A DNA stretch of 34,763 nucleotides from Kiritimatiellia bacterium (GTDB taxonomy: Bacteria > Verrucomicrobiota > Kiritimatiellia > RFP12 > UBA1067): the NCBI GenBank assembly GCA_016303225.1, contig JAEDMC010000004.1, forward strand, positions 1 to 34,763, in the 5' to 3' direction. Shown here in pieces: positions 28,505-34,763 of this stretch (its first letter is position 1; each line of letters starts with the position of its first letter). The notes under the pieces are model-generated. The model saw nothing but the letters and a program-made list of their open reading frames with translations, did not search any database and was not told the DNA's origin. The position numbers and the translations under genes are program-made.

Positions 28505-30559
28505 ATGGCAATGAATTACACGAAGGAGTTTTTTGATCGAGAGTATCCAACGAAGGAGGCGTACGGTCGGCTGTGGGGGTATGCGCGGAAGTACTGGCCT
28601 CGCCTGGCAATCGGCGTTCTCTGCGGCATGCTGACCGCTGGCACGCTGGTTCCGATGTACGGCATCATCCAGCCGGCGCTTGCCAAGGTGGAGCAGCGGC
28701 AGGAGGTAGAGGGCGTTATCCCTAACGCCCCGCAACCGCAAACCAACGGTGTTTCGTTTTGCGAAGGTTGCGGGCCGTTGAGGACAACGGCCCCTACCGC
28801 CGCAACCGATAAGAAGTCCAAGGGCCTTCTCAAGGACTATGGTAAACTGAGGAAATATGCCGCGAAATTTGGTTTCGAGCTACAGGGCGATGACGAGACA
28901 ATGGGCCTGCCACTCCTCTTCATCATCATCATCGGGTTGCCGCTCATCGCGCTTCTCCGGTGCGGGCTCATCTTCCTGAACCACTACTGCCTCGCGTGGG
29001 CGGGCATGAAGACGGTGAGGGACATCCGCTGCGAGATGCTGCACCACGTGCTCCGGCAGTCGATGCAGTTCCACGGGCGCATCAACGTCGGGCAGTTGAT
29101 GTCCCGCTGCGCGGGCGACCCGCAGCAGGTGCAGATGATCATCCAGACGGTCCTGCAGGAAATCGCTCAGGCGCCGTTTGAAATTGCCATTTCCGTCGGG
29201 TTCATCGTCTGGACGGCCGCGGCGAACGGAATGCTCTCGACGCTTGTGGTTCTGGTCGTGGGTTTTCCGCTCTTCATGCTGCCGGTCATCTGCCTTTCAA
29301 AGGTAATCCGCAAGTGGTCGCGCAAGGCCCTCGAGCGATTCTCCCTGGTCGGTAGCCGTATCCATGAGATACTCACCTGCATCCGCGCGGTCAAGGCCTA
29401 CAATACGGAGGGATTCGAGGACCGGCGCTACCGCGAGGCGAACGACCAGACGCTGAAGGCGACGATGAAGACGCTCCGCTGGGGGCTTCTCGTCGGTCCA
29501 GCCGTTGAAACGGTCGGCATCATTCTCCTCTGCGCTTTTCTCGTTTGGTGCTTTGCGACGAACGTGAAGCTTTCGGCGGTCGTGCCGATGATTGCGCCGT
29601 TGCTGATCATCTACAAGCCAGTCAAACAGCTTTCAAAGCTGCAGGTGCAGGTCGAGCAGGGCCGCGCGGCGCTCGCGCGCCTGTGGTCGCTGATGGACGT
29701 GCACATGGAATTGCCCGAGGACGGGGCGGTAGGGGGCGTTGGCCCCAACACCCCGCAACGCCAGCAAAACGAAAGGGCGTTTGAATGTGGTTGCGGCGGC
29801 TTAGGGATAAGCCGCCCTACCGTGTTCACTGACCGCATCGTCTTCGAAGATGTGAGTTTCCGCTATGACACGGCGGAAACGGACGCCGTGAGCCATGCCT
29901 CCTTCGAGATTCCGTGTGGGAAGATGGTCGCCGTCGTCGGCGGCACGGGAAGCGGCAAGACGACGATGTCCGGGCTTCTCTCGCGCTTCTACGATCCGAC
30001 ATCTGGGCGCGTGACGCTGGACGGTGTCGATCTCAGGGATTTCAGAATCTCAGATCTCAGAATGCTCATCGGCGCGGTGCAGCAGGAGACCCTGCTCTTC
30101 AACGACACGATCGAGGAGAACATCAAGTACGGTTCGCCAGACGCGACGCATGACGAGGTGGTCGCTGCCGCCAAGATGGCGAATGCGCACGATTTCATCG
30201 TGTCGCAGTCGGAGGGTTATGCGCGGATGTGCGGCGAGAAGGGTTTCGCGCTTTCCGGGGGCGAACGCCAGCGCATCGCAATCGCGCGCGCAATCCTCCG
30301 CAACCCCCCGATCCTCATCCTTGACGAGGCGACGAGCGCACTCGACACGGTGACGGAGAAGCTCGTGCAGGACGCGCTCGAGAACCTGATGCAGAACCGC
30401 ACGGTCTTTGCGATCGCCCACCGGCTTTCGACGATCCGCAACGCCGACCTCATCCTCGTGATGGACAAGGGTATTATCGTCGAGCGCGGTACGCATGACG
30501 AGCTGTACGCGAAGAACGGGGCCTATCGCAAACTCTGCGACATGCAACGGACGAACTAG
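28505..30559 (+). CDS. MsbA-like ABC exporter with two in-frame palindromic inserts
   Basis: The 684-residue half-transporter has a six-helix membrane domain (about 25-400) fused to an ATPase domain (440-684), as in MsbA-type lipid exporters. ATPase motifs are GGTGSGKTT (Walker A, about 479-487), LSGGERQR (near 584), ILILDEATSALD and AHRLSTIR. Context suggests export of lipid A or a lipid-linked glycan. Two related 31-residue inserts (about 68-98 and 409-439) fall after the first membrane helix and in the linker before the ATPase domain. Each is encoded by a 95-bp palindromic element read in the same frame. The first lies at the predicted periplasmic end of helix 1. Start ATG 28505 follows GGAGGGG. 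Confidence 0.9.
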   Translation: MAMNYTKEFFDREYPTKEAYGRLWGYARKYWPRLAIGVLCGMLTAGTLVPMYGIIQPALAKVEQRQEVEGVIPNAPQPQTNGVSFCEGCGPLRTTAPTAATDKKSKGLLKDYGKLRKYAAKFGFELQGDDETMGLPLLFIIIIGLPLIALLRCGLIFLNHYCLAWAGMKTVRDIRCEMLHHVLRQSMQFHGRINVGQLMSRCAGDPQQVQMIIQTVLQEIAQAPFEIAISVGFIVWTAAANGMLSTLVVLVVGFPLFMLPVICLSKVIRKWSRKALERFSLVGSRIHEILTCIRAVKAYNTEGFEDRRYREANDQTLKATMKTLRWGLLVGPAVETVGIILLCAFLVWCFATNVKLSAVVPMIAPLLIIYKPVKQLSKLQVQVEQGRAALARLWSLMDVHMELPEDGAVGGVGPNTPQRQQNERAFECGCGGLGISRPTVFTDRIVFEDVSFRYDTAETDAVSHASFEIPCGKMVAVVGGTGSGKTTMSGLLSRFYDPTSGRVTLDGVDLRDFRISDLRMLIGAVQQETLLFNDTIEENIKYGSPDATHDEVVAAAKMANAHDFIVSQSEGYARMCGEKGFALSGGERQRIAIARAILRNPPILILDEATSALDTVTEKLVQDALENLMQNRTVFAIAHRLSTIRNADLILVMDKGIIVERGTHDELYAKNGAYRKLCDMQRTN
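28705..28798 (+). repeat. Coding palindromic element, copy 1 (94 bp)
   Basis: Outer arms GGTAG (28705-28709) and CTACC (28794-28798) enclose three arms. Hairpin 1 has stem GGGCGTTA/TAACGCCC with a 4-nt loop (28711-28730). A middle stem is CGCAACC (28731-28737) with GGTTGCG (28766-28772). Hairpin 2 has stem GGGCCGTTG/CAACGGCCC with loop AGGA (28772-28793). The whole can fold as a cloverleaf or cruciform. It adds residues about 68-98 to the ABC exporter. Confidence 0.85.
29727..29822 (+). repeat. Coding palindromic element, copy 2 (96 bp)
   Basis: Outer arms CGGTAGGG (29727-29734) and CCCTACCG (29815-29822) pair perfectly. Hairpin 1 (29734-29754 region) has GGGGCGTTG/CAACACCCC with one mismatch. 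The middle stem is CCGCAAC (29753-29759) with GTTGCGG (29790-29796). Hairpin 2 has GGCGGCTTA/TAAGCCGCC with loop GGGA (29795-29816). The layout is the same as copy 1. The peptides align without gaps over 31 residues with 16 identities (V-GV-PN-PQ-Q-N...F..GCG.L....PT). Confidence 0.85.
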
Positions 30560-30582
30560 CGAATGGATAAACGTTATTATGA

Positions 30583-30632
30583 CAAACTCCAGTTTGGGCT
30601 CCCTTGATAGGGCGAAGATTTTTTGATATAAT
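30583..30632 (+). promoter_or_regulatory. Weak terminator-like hairpins merging into the fba promoter
   Basis: CAAACT/AGTTTG (30583-30596) and CCCT/AGGG (30601-30612) are short hairpins, and a T run follows at 30619-30624. TTGATA (30604-30609), a 17-bp spacer and TATAAT (30627-30632, preceded by TTTTGA) form the strongest promoter in the window, with both consensus hexamers near-perfect. This suits a highly expressed glycolytic gene. Confidence 0.75.
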
Positions 30633-30636
30633 ATCA

Positions 30637-30671
30637 CCTAATCTCTCATTAGGGGATAAATATTCAAGGAG
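30637..30671 (+). promoter_or_regulatory. fba leader with 5' hairpin and ribosome-binding site
   Basis: CCTAAT-CTCTC-ATTAGG (30637-30653) forms a perfect 6-bp stem right at the expected 5' end of the mRNA. AAGGAG (30666-30671) lies 8 nt before ATG 30680. A 5' hairpin of this kind may protect the transcript from decay. Confidence 0.55.
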
Positions 30672-30679
30672 AAAACCAA

Positions 30680-31678
30680 ATGGTCAGCTATAAGAAGCTT
30701 GGTCTTGTCAATACCAAGAAGATGTTTGCCAAGGCGGTGAAGGGCGGTTATGCCATCCCGGCGTTCAATTTCAACACGATGGAGCAGATGCAGGCCATCG
30801 TCCAGGCTGCGGTCGAGACCAAGTCTCCCGTGATCATGCAGGTGTCGAAGGGCGCGCGCAAGTATGCGAACCCGACGATTCTCCGCTACATGGCCGAGGG
30901 TGCCGTGCAGTACGCCAAGGAGCTCGGCTGCAAGAAGCCTCAGATCGTTCTTCACCTCGACCACGGCGACAGCTACGAGACCTGCAAGAGCTGCATCGAC
31001 AGCGGTTTCTCGTCCGTCATGATCGACGGCTCGTCCCTTCCGTTCAAGGACAACATCAAGCTCACCAAGAAGGTCGTCGCCTATGCGCACAAGCATGACG
31101 TCACCGTCGAGGCCGAGCTCGGCGTTCTCGCGGGCGTCGAAGACGAGGTCCAGGCTGAGGAGAGCCACTACACGAAGCCCGAGGAAGTGGTCGAGTTCGC
31201 GACCAAGACGGGCTGCGACTCGCTCGCCATCTCGATCGGCACCTCCCACGGCGCCTACAAGTTCAAGCCCGAGCAGTGCACGCGCGACGAGAAGACGGGC
31301 AAGCTCGTCCCGCCGCCGCTGGCGTTCGACGTCCTCAAGGCCATCGAGAAGAAGCTCCCGGGCTTCCCGATCGTCCTCCACGGCTCGTCCAGCGTTCCGC
31401 AGGAACACGTTGACACGATCAACAAGTTCGGCGGCAAGCTTCCTGACGCCGTCGGCATTCCGGAGGAGCAGCTCCGCAAGGCCGCGAAGAGTGCGGTGTG
31501 CAAGATCAACATCGACTCTGACTCGCGTCTCGCGATGACCGCGGCGATCCGCAAGCATCTCGCGGAGAACCCGGGCCACTTCGATCCGCGCCAGTACCTG
31601 ACGCCGGCGCGTGAGGCGATGAAGGCGCTCTACATACACAAGATCTGCAAGGTGTTGGGCTCCAACGACAAGCTTTGA
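30680..31678 (+). CDS. fba: Class II fructose-bisphosphate aldolase
   Basis: The 332-residue zinc enzyme cleaves fructose-1,6-bisphosphate to the two triose phosphates in glycolysis. It shows GYAIPAFNFNTMEQMQAI, LHLDHGDSYETC (zinc histidine and catalytic aspartate), SVMIDGSSLPF, EAELGVLAGVED, SIGTSHGAYKF and IVLHGSSSVP, with zinc ligands H, E and H in the usual order, and NIDSDSR near the end. Length fits the subgroup near 330 residues. It has its own strong promoter and a good ribosome-binding site. Codon use is strongly GC-ending, as expected for high expression. Confidence 0.96.
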   Translation: MVSYKKLGLVNTKKMFAKAVKGGYAIPAFNFNTMEQMQAIVQAAVETKSPVIMQVSKGARKYANPTILRYMAEGAVQYAKELGCKKPQIVLHLDHGDSYETCKSCIDSGFSSVMIDGSSLPFKDNIKLTKKVVAYAHKHDVTVEAELGVLAGVEDEVQAEESHYTKPEEVVEFATKTGCDSLAISIGTSHGAYKFKPEQCTRDEKTGKLVPPPLAFDVLKAIEKKLPGFPIVLHGSSSVPQEHVDTINKFGGKLPDAVGIPEEQLRKAAKSAVCKINIDSDSRLAMTAAIRKHLAENPGHFDPRQYLTPAREAMKALYIHKICKVLGSNDKL

Positions 31679-31681
31679 GAG

Positions 31682-31763
31682 ATCAGGTGAAGTCGTGAGG
31701 TGAAGGTGAACAGAGGAGGTTAAATTCCATTGTTCACCTTCGCCTTTAGTCTTCACCGCTGAA
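31682..31763 (+). repeat. Intergenic inverted repeat array between fba and purM
   Basis: GTGAAG/GTGAGG/GTGAAGG-type words on the left pair with CACCTTCG/CTTCACC words on the right. The core stem AGGTGAAGGTGAACA (31698-31712) with TGTTCACCTTCGCCT (31731-31745) has one mismatch over 15 bp. There is no T run, so it is not a standard terminator. The rest of the 129-bp gap holds the purM ribosome-binding site and no clear promoter. Confidence 0.75.
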
Positions 31764-31807
31764 TTTTCAAGCCGCCATCAGTCATTTCGCAACGAGGAAA
31801 GAATATC

Positions 31808-32848
31808 ATGGTCGAGAAGAAAAAATCCGCATATGCCGCATCCGGCGTTGACATTGACGTGAAGATGGGGGCAGTCGGCGCCATCAAGCAAATGGTCGCT
31901 GCGACGAAGACGCCGAACGTCATCGGCAACATCGGCGCGTTCGGGGGGCTCCACAAGGTCCCGAAGGGCAAGGACATGATTCTCGTTGCCTCGTCCGACG
32001 GCGTCGGCACGAAGCTGAAGGTGGCCGCGATGATGAACAAGCACGACACGGTCGGGCAGGACATCGTCAACCACTGCGTGAACGACATCCTCGTGCAGGG
32101 CGCCCAGCCGCTTTTCTTCATGGACTACGTCGGCACGTCGAAAGTCGACCCCGAGCAGTTCAAGGCGGTCGTTTCCGGCCTCTGCAAGGCCTGCAAGGAG
32201 AACAAGATGGCGCTCCTCGGCGGCGAGACCGCCGAAATGCCGGGCCTCTATCCGGCGGGCGAGTACGATCTCGTCGGTACGATCGTCGGCTGCGTCTCCA
32301 AGTCAAAGCTCATCACGGGCAAGTCGATCCGCGCCGGGGACGTGATTCTCGGCTTCCCCTCGGGCGGACTCCAGACGAACGGCTTTTCGCTTGCTCGCCG
32401 TGTGGTCTTCGACCTCTGCCAGTATTCGTGGAAGGACAAGCTCCCCGGGACGAACCAGACGTTCGGCGACGCGCTTCTCGCCGTGCACAAGAGCTTCTTG
32501 AAGCCCGTCACCAAGCTGATGGACCGCAAGGTCAAGATCAACGGCATGGCGCACATCACGGGCGGCGGTTTCCTGGACAACATTCCGCGCGTTCTCCCCA
32601 AGTGCGTGAACGCCGAGATTGACCGCTCGACTTGGGAAGTCCCGACGATCTTCAAGTTCATTCAGAACCAGGGCAAGGTCGACGTCGAGGAGATGTACCG
32701 CGTGTTCAATATGGGCATCGGCTTCGTGCTGATCATCGCCAAGAAGGACCTCAAGAAGGCCGAGCAGGCCCTCAAGTCGATCCATCAGCCCTACAACGTC
32801 ATCGGCGTCATCCGCAAGGGCAAGGGCGTTGTCACGTACAAGAACTGA
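31808..32848 (+). CDS. purM: Phosphoribosylformylglycinamidine cyclo-ligase
   Basis: The 346-residue ATP-dependent enzyme closes the imidazole ring to give AIR in purine synthesis. PurM signatures are AYAASGVDID, LVASSDGVGTKLKVA, VGQDIVNHCVNDILVQGAQPLFFMDY, LLGGETAEMPGLY, FPSGGLQTNGFSLAR, MAHITGGGFLDNIPR and FNMGIGFVLI. Length is normal. The start follows GAGGAAA by about 9 nt. No other purine gene is adjacent. The flanking gaps on both sides contain repeat arrays. Confidence 0.96.
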   Translation: MVEKKKSAYAASGVDIDVKMGAVGAIKQMVAATKTPNVIGNIGAFGGLHKVPKGKDMILVASSDGVGTKLKVAAMMNKHDTVGQDIVNHCVNDILVQGAQPLFFMDYVGTSKVDPEQFKAVVSGLCKACKENKMALLGGETAEMPGLYPAGEYDLVGTIVGCVSKSKLITGKSIRAGDVILGFPSGGLQTNGFSLARRVVFDLCQYSWKDKLPGTNQTFGDALLAVHKSFLKPVTKLMDRKVKINGMAHITGGGFLDNIPRVLPKCVNAEIDRSTWEVPTIFKFIQNQGKVDVEEMYRVFNMGIGFVLIIAKKDLKKAEQALKSIHQPYNVIGVIRKGKGVVTYKN

Positions 32849-32852
32849 GACA

Positions 32853-32940
32853 GGCTTTTAGCTTCTGGCTTTTAGCGGTTAGCTTTCAAGGAGGGAACTC
32901 CAAGGCTAACCGCTAACTGCTAATCGTCAACGGCTAATTT
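32853..32940 (+). repeat. Intergenic heptamer arrays in inverted orientation
   Basis: Left arm: GGCTTTT, AGCTTCT, GGCTTTT, AGCGGTT, AGCTTTC in 7-bp steps from 32853. Right arm: CTAACCG, CTAACTG, CTAATCG, TCAACGG, CTAATTT from 32906. AGCGGTTAGC and GGCTAACCGCT pair across the loop. The last right-arm unit runs into the extended -10 of the flavoprotein gene. Confidence 0.85.
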
Positions 32941-32949
32941 TGATATAAT
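32939..32949 (+). promoter_or_regulatory. Extended -10 promoter of the flavoprotein gene
   Basis: TTTGATATAAT ends 8 nt before ATG 32958, with no ribosome-binding site in between. Its 5' edge is the end of the heptamer array, so the repeat may supply upstream promoter context. Confidence 0.65.
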
Positions 32950-32957
32950 ACAACATT

Positions 32958-34124
32958 ATGAAGATTACAGAAGACATCAAGTATGTGGGCGTGAACGACC
33001 ACGAGGTCGATTTGTTCGAGGGACAGTACGTCGTGCCGCTCGGGATGGCGTATAACTCCTATCTCGTGAAGGACGAGAAAACCGTCGTGTTCGATACGGT
33101 CGACGAGCGCTTCGGCGAGGAATGGCTGAAGAACATCCGGGAAGAGATCGGCGATGCGTCGATCGACTATCTGGTCGTCCAGCACATGGAGCCGGACCAC
33201 TCCGCGAACGTCGCGAAATTCGCCGCGGCGTATCCGACGGCGACGATCGTCGCGAGCGCGCAGGCGTTCGTGATGATGAAGAGCTATTTCGGCGACGACT
33301 TCGCGAGCCGCCGGCTTGTCGTGAAGGAAGGCGACACCCTCAAGACCGGCAAGCACGTCTTCGCGTTTGTCGCGGCCCCGATGGTCCATTGGCCCGAGGT
33401 GATCGTCACCTATGACACGACGGATAAGATCCTCTTCTCCGCGGACGGTTTCGGCAAGTTCGGCGCGCTCGACCGCGAGGACCCCGAGGGCTGGGACTGC
33501 GAGGCGCGCCGCTACTACATCGGCATCGTCGGCAAGTACGGTCCGCAGGTGCAGGCGCTCCTCAAGAAGGCGTCCGGGCTCGAGATCAAGAAGATTCTGC
33601 CGCTGCACGGCCCCATCCACGATACGCCCGAGATGATCGCGCACGTCGTCAAGCAGTACGACACGTGGTCGTCCTACGCGGTCGAGTCGCCCGGCATCTG
33701 CGTCGCCTACACGTCCGTCTACGGACACACCAAGGCCGCGGCCTTGAAGCTTGCGGAGCTCCTGAAGGCGAAGGGATGTCCCAAGGTCGCGGTGAGCGAC
33801 CTTGCGCGCGACGACCAGCCGGAGACCGTCGAGGACGCGTTCCGCTACGGCAAGCTCGTCCTCGCGACGACGACGTACAACAACGACATCTTCCCGTGGA
33901 TGCGTCACTTCATCGACCACCTCACTGAGCGCAACTACCAGAAGCGCACGATCGGCCTCATCGAGAACGGTTCGTGGGCGCCGATGGCGGCGAAAGTGAT
34001 GAAGGGCATGTTCGAGAAGTCCAAGGACATCGCGTTCTGCGACACGGTCGTCACGATCAAGGGCGCGCTCAACGCCGAGAGCGAGGCGCAGCTCGAGAAG
34101 CTCGCGGACGAGCTGATGAAATAA
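32958..34124 (+). CDS. FprA-type A-type flavoprotein (flavodiiron)
   Basis: The 388-residue cytoplasmic protein joins a metallo-beta-lactamase-like diiron domain (1-250) to a flavodoxin domain (255-388). Iron ligands appear in HMEPDH (H76, E78, D80, H81). Later ligands include the histidine in APMVHWPEV, D in FSADGFG, and PLHGP. The FMN domain begins VAYTSVYGHTKAAA. Such proteins reduce oxygen to water, or nitric oxide to nitrous oxide, and protect anaerobes. No rubredoxin domain or gene is attached. It is expected to be translated from a leaderless message. Confidence 0.93.
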   Translation: MKITEDIKYVGVNDHEVDLFEGQYVVPLGMAYNSYLVKDEKTVVFDTVDERFGEEWLKNIREEIGDASIDYLVVQHMEPDHSANVAKFAAAYPTATIVASAQAFVMMKSYFGDDFASRRLVVKEGDTLKTGKHVFAFVAAPMVHWPEVIVTYDTTDKILFSADGFGKFGALDREDPEGWDCEARRYYIGIVGKYGPQVQALLKKASGLEIKKILPLHGPIHDTPEMIAHVVKQYDTWSSYAVESPGICVAYTSVYGHTKAAALKLAELLKAKGCPKVAVSDLARDDQPETVEDAFRYGKLVLATTTYNNDIFPWMRHFIDHLTERNYQKRTIGLIENGSWAPMAAKVMKGMFEKSKDIAFCDTVVTIKGALNAESEAQLEKLADELMK

Positions 34125-34165
34125 GGTGTAGGAGTAGGTTTGAGGTGTAGGCATGAGGTGTAGGA
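34125..34165 (+). repeat. Intergenic GGTGTAGG repeat array
   Basis: GGTGTAGG, AGTAGG, GAGGTGTAGG (with 13-bp spacing to the next copy) and GAGGTGTAGG fill the whole gap between the flavoprotein stop and the next gene. The same GAGGTGTAGG word occurs in the wecE array at 4805-4814. No terminator or promoter is visible apart from it. Confidence 0.7.
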
Positions 34166-34169
34166 TAGA

Positions 34170-34763
34170 ATGGGCTTGAAATCCAGAGTCGCGCCGCATG
34201 TCGCGGAATTGCCGAAGAGCGGAATTAGGAAGTTCTTCGACATCGTCGCGCAGTCGAAGGACATCGTGTCCCTCGGCGTGGGCGAGCCCGACTTCGACAC
34301 GCCCTGGCACATCTCCCGCGCGGCGGTGACCTGTCTGGAGGACGGCGGCACGCACTACACCTCGAATCTCGGTACGCCTGCGCTTCGGCAGGCGATCGAC
34401 CGCTATCTCTCGCGGCGCTTCGCCGCGCACTTCGACTGGCAGAAGGAGATCCTTGTCACGGTCGGCGTCTCCGAGGCGATCGACCTTGCGATCCGCGCGC
34501 TCTGCTCGCCGGGCGACGAGGTGCTCTACCACGAGCCGTGCTTCGTCTCCTACGCGCCGACGATCCGGCTCACGCACGCGGTTCCGGTCTGCGTCGAGAC
34601 ACGCGTCGAGGACGAGTTCCGGCTGACGGTCGCCGCGCTGGAGAAGAAGGTGACGCCGAAGACGAAGGCGATGCTCCTAAACTTCCCGTGCAATCCGACG
34701 GGCGCGACGCTGAACCGCGAAGAGATTCTGGAGATCCTGGAGTTCGCGAAGAAGCATGATCTC
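34170..34763 (+). CDS. Class I/II pyridoxal-phosphate aminotransferase (N-terminal part)
   Basis: The frame runs 198 codons to the right edge without a stop. It starts MGLKSRVAPHVAELPKSGIR and shows DIVSLGVGEPDFDTP, HYTSNLGTPALRQAI, ILVTVGVSEAIDLAIRAL, SPGDEVLYHEPCFVSY and LLNFPCNPTGATLN. These are the substrate and PLP-site blocks of AspC/PatA-like fold type I aminotransferases; the PLP lysine lies beyond the window. Substrate is probably aspartate or a related amino acid. The start has only a weak AGGAT site, made by the repeat array. Confidence 0.88.
   Translation, partial: MGLKSRVAPHVAELPKSGIRKFFDIVAQSKDIVSLGVGEPDFDTPWHISRAAVTCLEDGGTHYTSNLGTPALRQAIDRYLSRRFAAHFDWQKEILVTVGVSEAIDLAIRALCSPGDEVLYHEPCFVSYAPTIRLTHAVPVCVETRVEDEFRLTVAALEKKVTPKTKAMLLNFPCNPTGATLNREEILEILEFAKKHDL

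Noticed and set aside
28705..28798. Palindromic element as a tRNA gene, because it can fold like a cloverleaf
   Set aside because: It lacks conserved tRNA bases such as the TTCRA loop and a proper anticodon arm, and it is translated in frame.
30040..30066. TTTCAGAATCTCAGATCTCAG words in the ABC exporter, resembling the tandem arrays
   Set aside because: The encoded LRDFRISDLRML fits the normal length and pattern of this ABC segment, so there is no insertion. It may be an array that replaced sequence, but that cannot be shown here.
32958..34124. Flavoprotein as the missing E3 electron donor for RfbH
   Set aside because: It has the diiron/flavodoxin layout of FprA, not the ferredoxin-plus-FAD/NAD layout of E3, and it lies 7 kb away behind housekeeping genes.
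32934..34577. 547-codon open frame on the minus strand opposite the flavoprotein
   Set aside because: Same cause. It spans a gap and two real genes and has low-complexity Arg/Asp/Val composition.

Overview
The window comes from a Gram-negative, high-GC bacterium that is probably anaerobic. It carries lipid A and O-antigen type genes (LpxL-like acyltransferase, EptA-like phosphoethanolamine transferase, CDP-dideoxysugar synthesis, many glycosyltransferases) and an FprA-type diiron flavoprotein typical of anaerobes. Gene style (ATGA overlaps, strong TATAAT boxes placed directly before start codons in GC-rich DNA) would fit a PVC-type lineage such as Kiritimatiellota/Lentisphaerota. That placement is an inference from style, not from a marker gene.

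Layout. 1-940: end of an unknown gene, then rpsP-rplS and a strong terminator. 946-4295: a small membrane protein, an NptA-type Na/Pi transporter and a Mur ligase. 4296-11226: a surface-polysaccharide block (WecE-type aminotransferase, GT8-LpxL fusion, membrane protein, GT4, membrane-anchored YrbL-like kinase, unknown protein). 11228-12680: an AAA/DUF4143 ATPase cassette that seems to have split the 5' end of a glycosyltransferase gene. 12624-16323: glycosyltransferase, APH-like kinase, dgkA and, on the minus strand, an EptA-like enzyme. 16394-28477: O-antigen type operon with two hexapeptide acyltransferases, GT2 and GT10 enzymes, the CDP-3,6-dideoxyhexose set rfbF-rfbG-reductase-rfbH, a ThDP enzyme resembling YerE of yersiniose synthesis, and a DUF1796 protein. 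28505-30559: an MsbA-like ABC exporter. 30604-34763: fba, purM, an FprA flavoprotein and the start of an aminotransferase.

Three patterns cut across the genes. (1) A family of about 95-bp, three-armed palindromic elements lies inside coding sequence, read in the same frame each time: two full copies in the ABC exporter and one arm in the APH-like gene. (2) Degenerate tandem arrays of 7-bp or 8-bp units, often with an inverted partner arm, sit in frame inside many surface genes and in three intergenic gaps; one forms the linker of the GT8-LpxL fusion. (3) Extended -10 boxes (consensus TTTGRTATAAT) lie 6-10 nt before start codons without a ribosome-binding site, which predicts leaderless mRNAs. 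I found no tRNA, rRNA, CRISPR array or transposase, and no gap over 300 bp without a gene.
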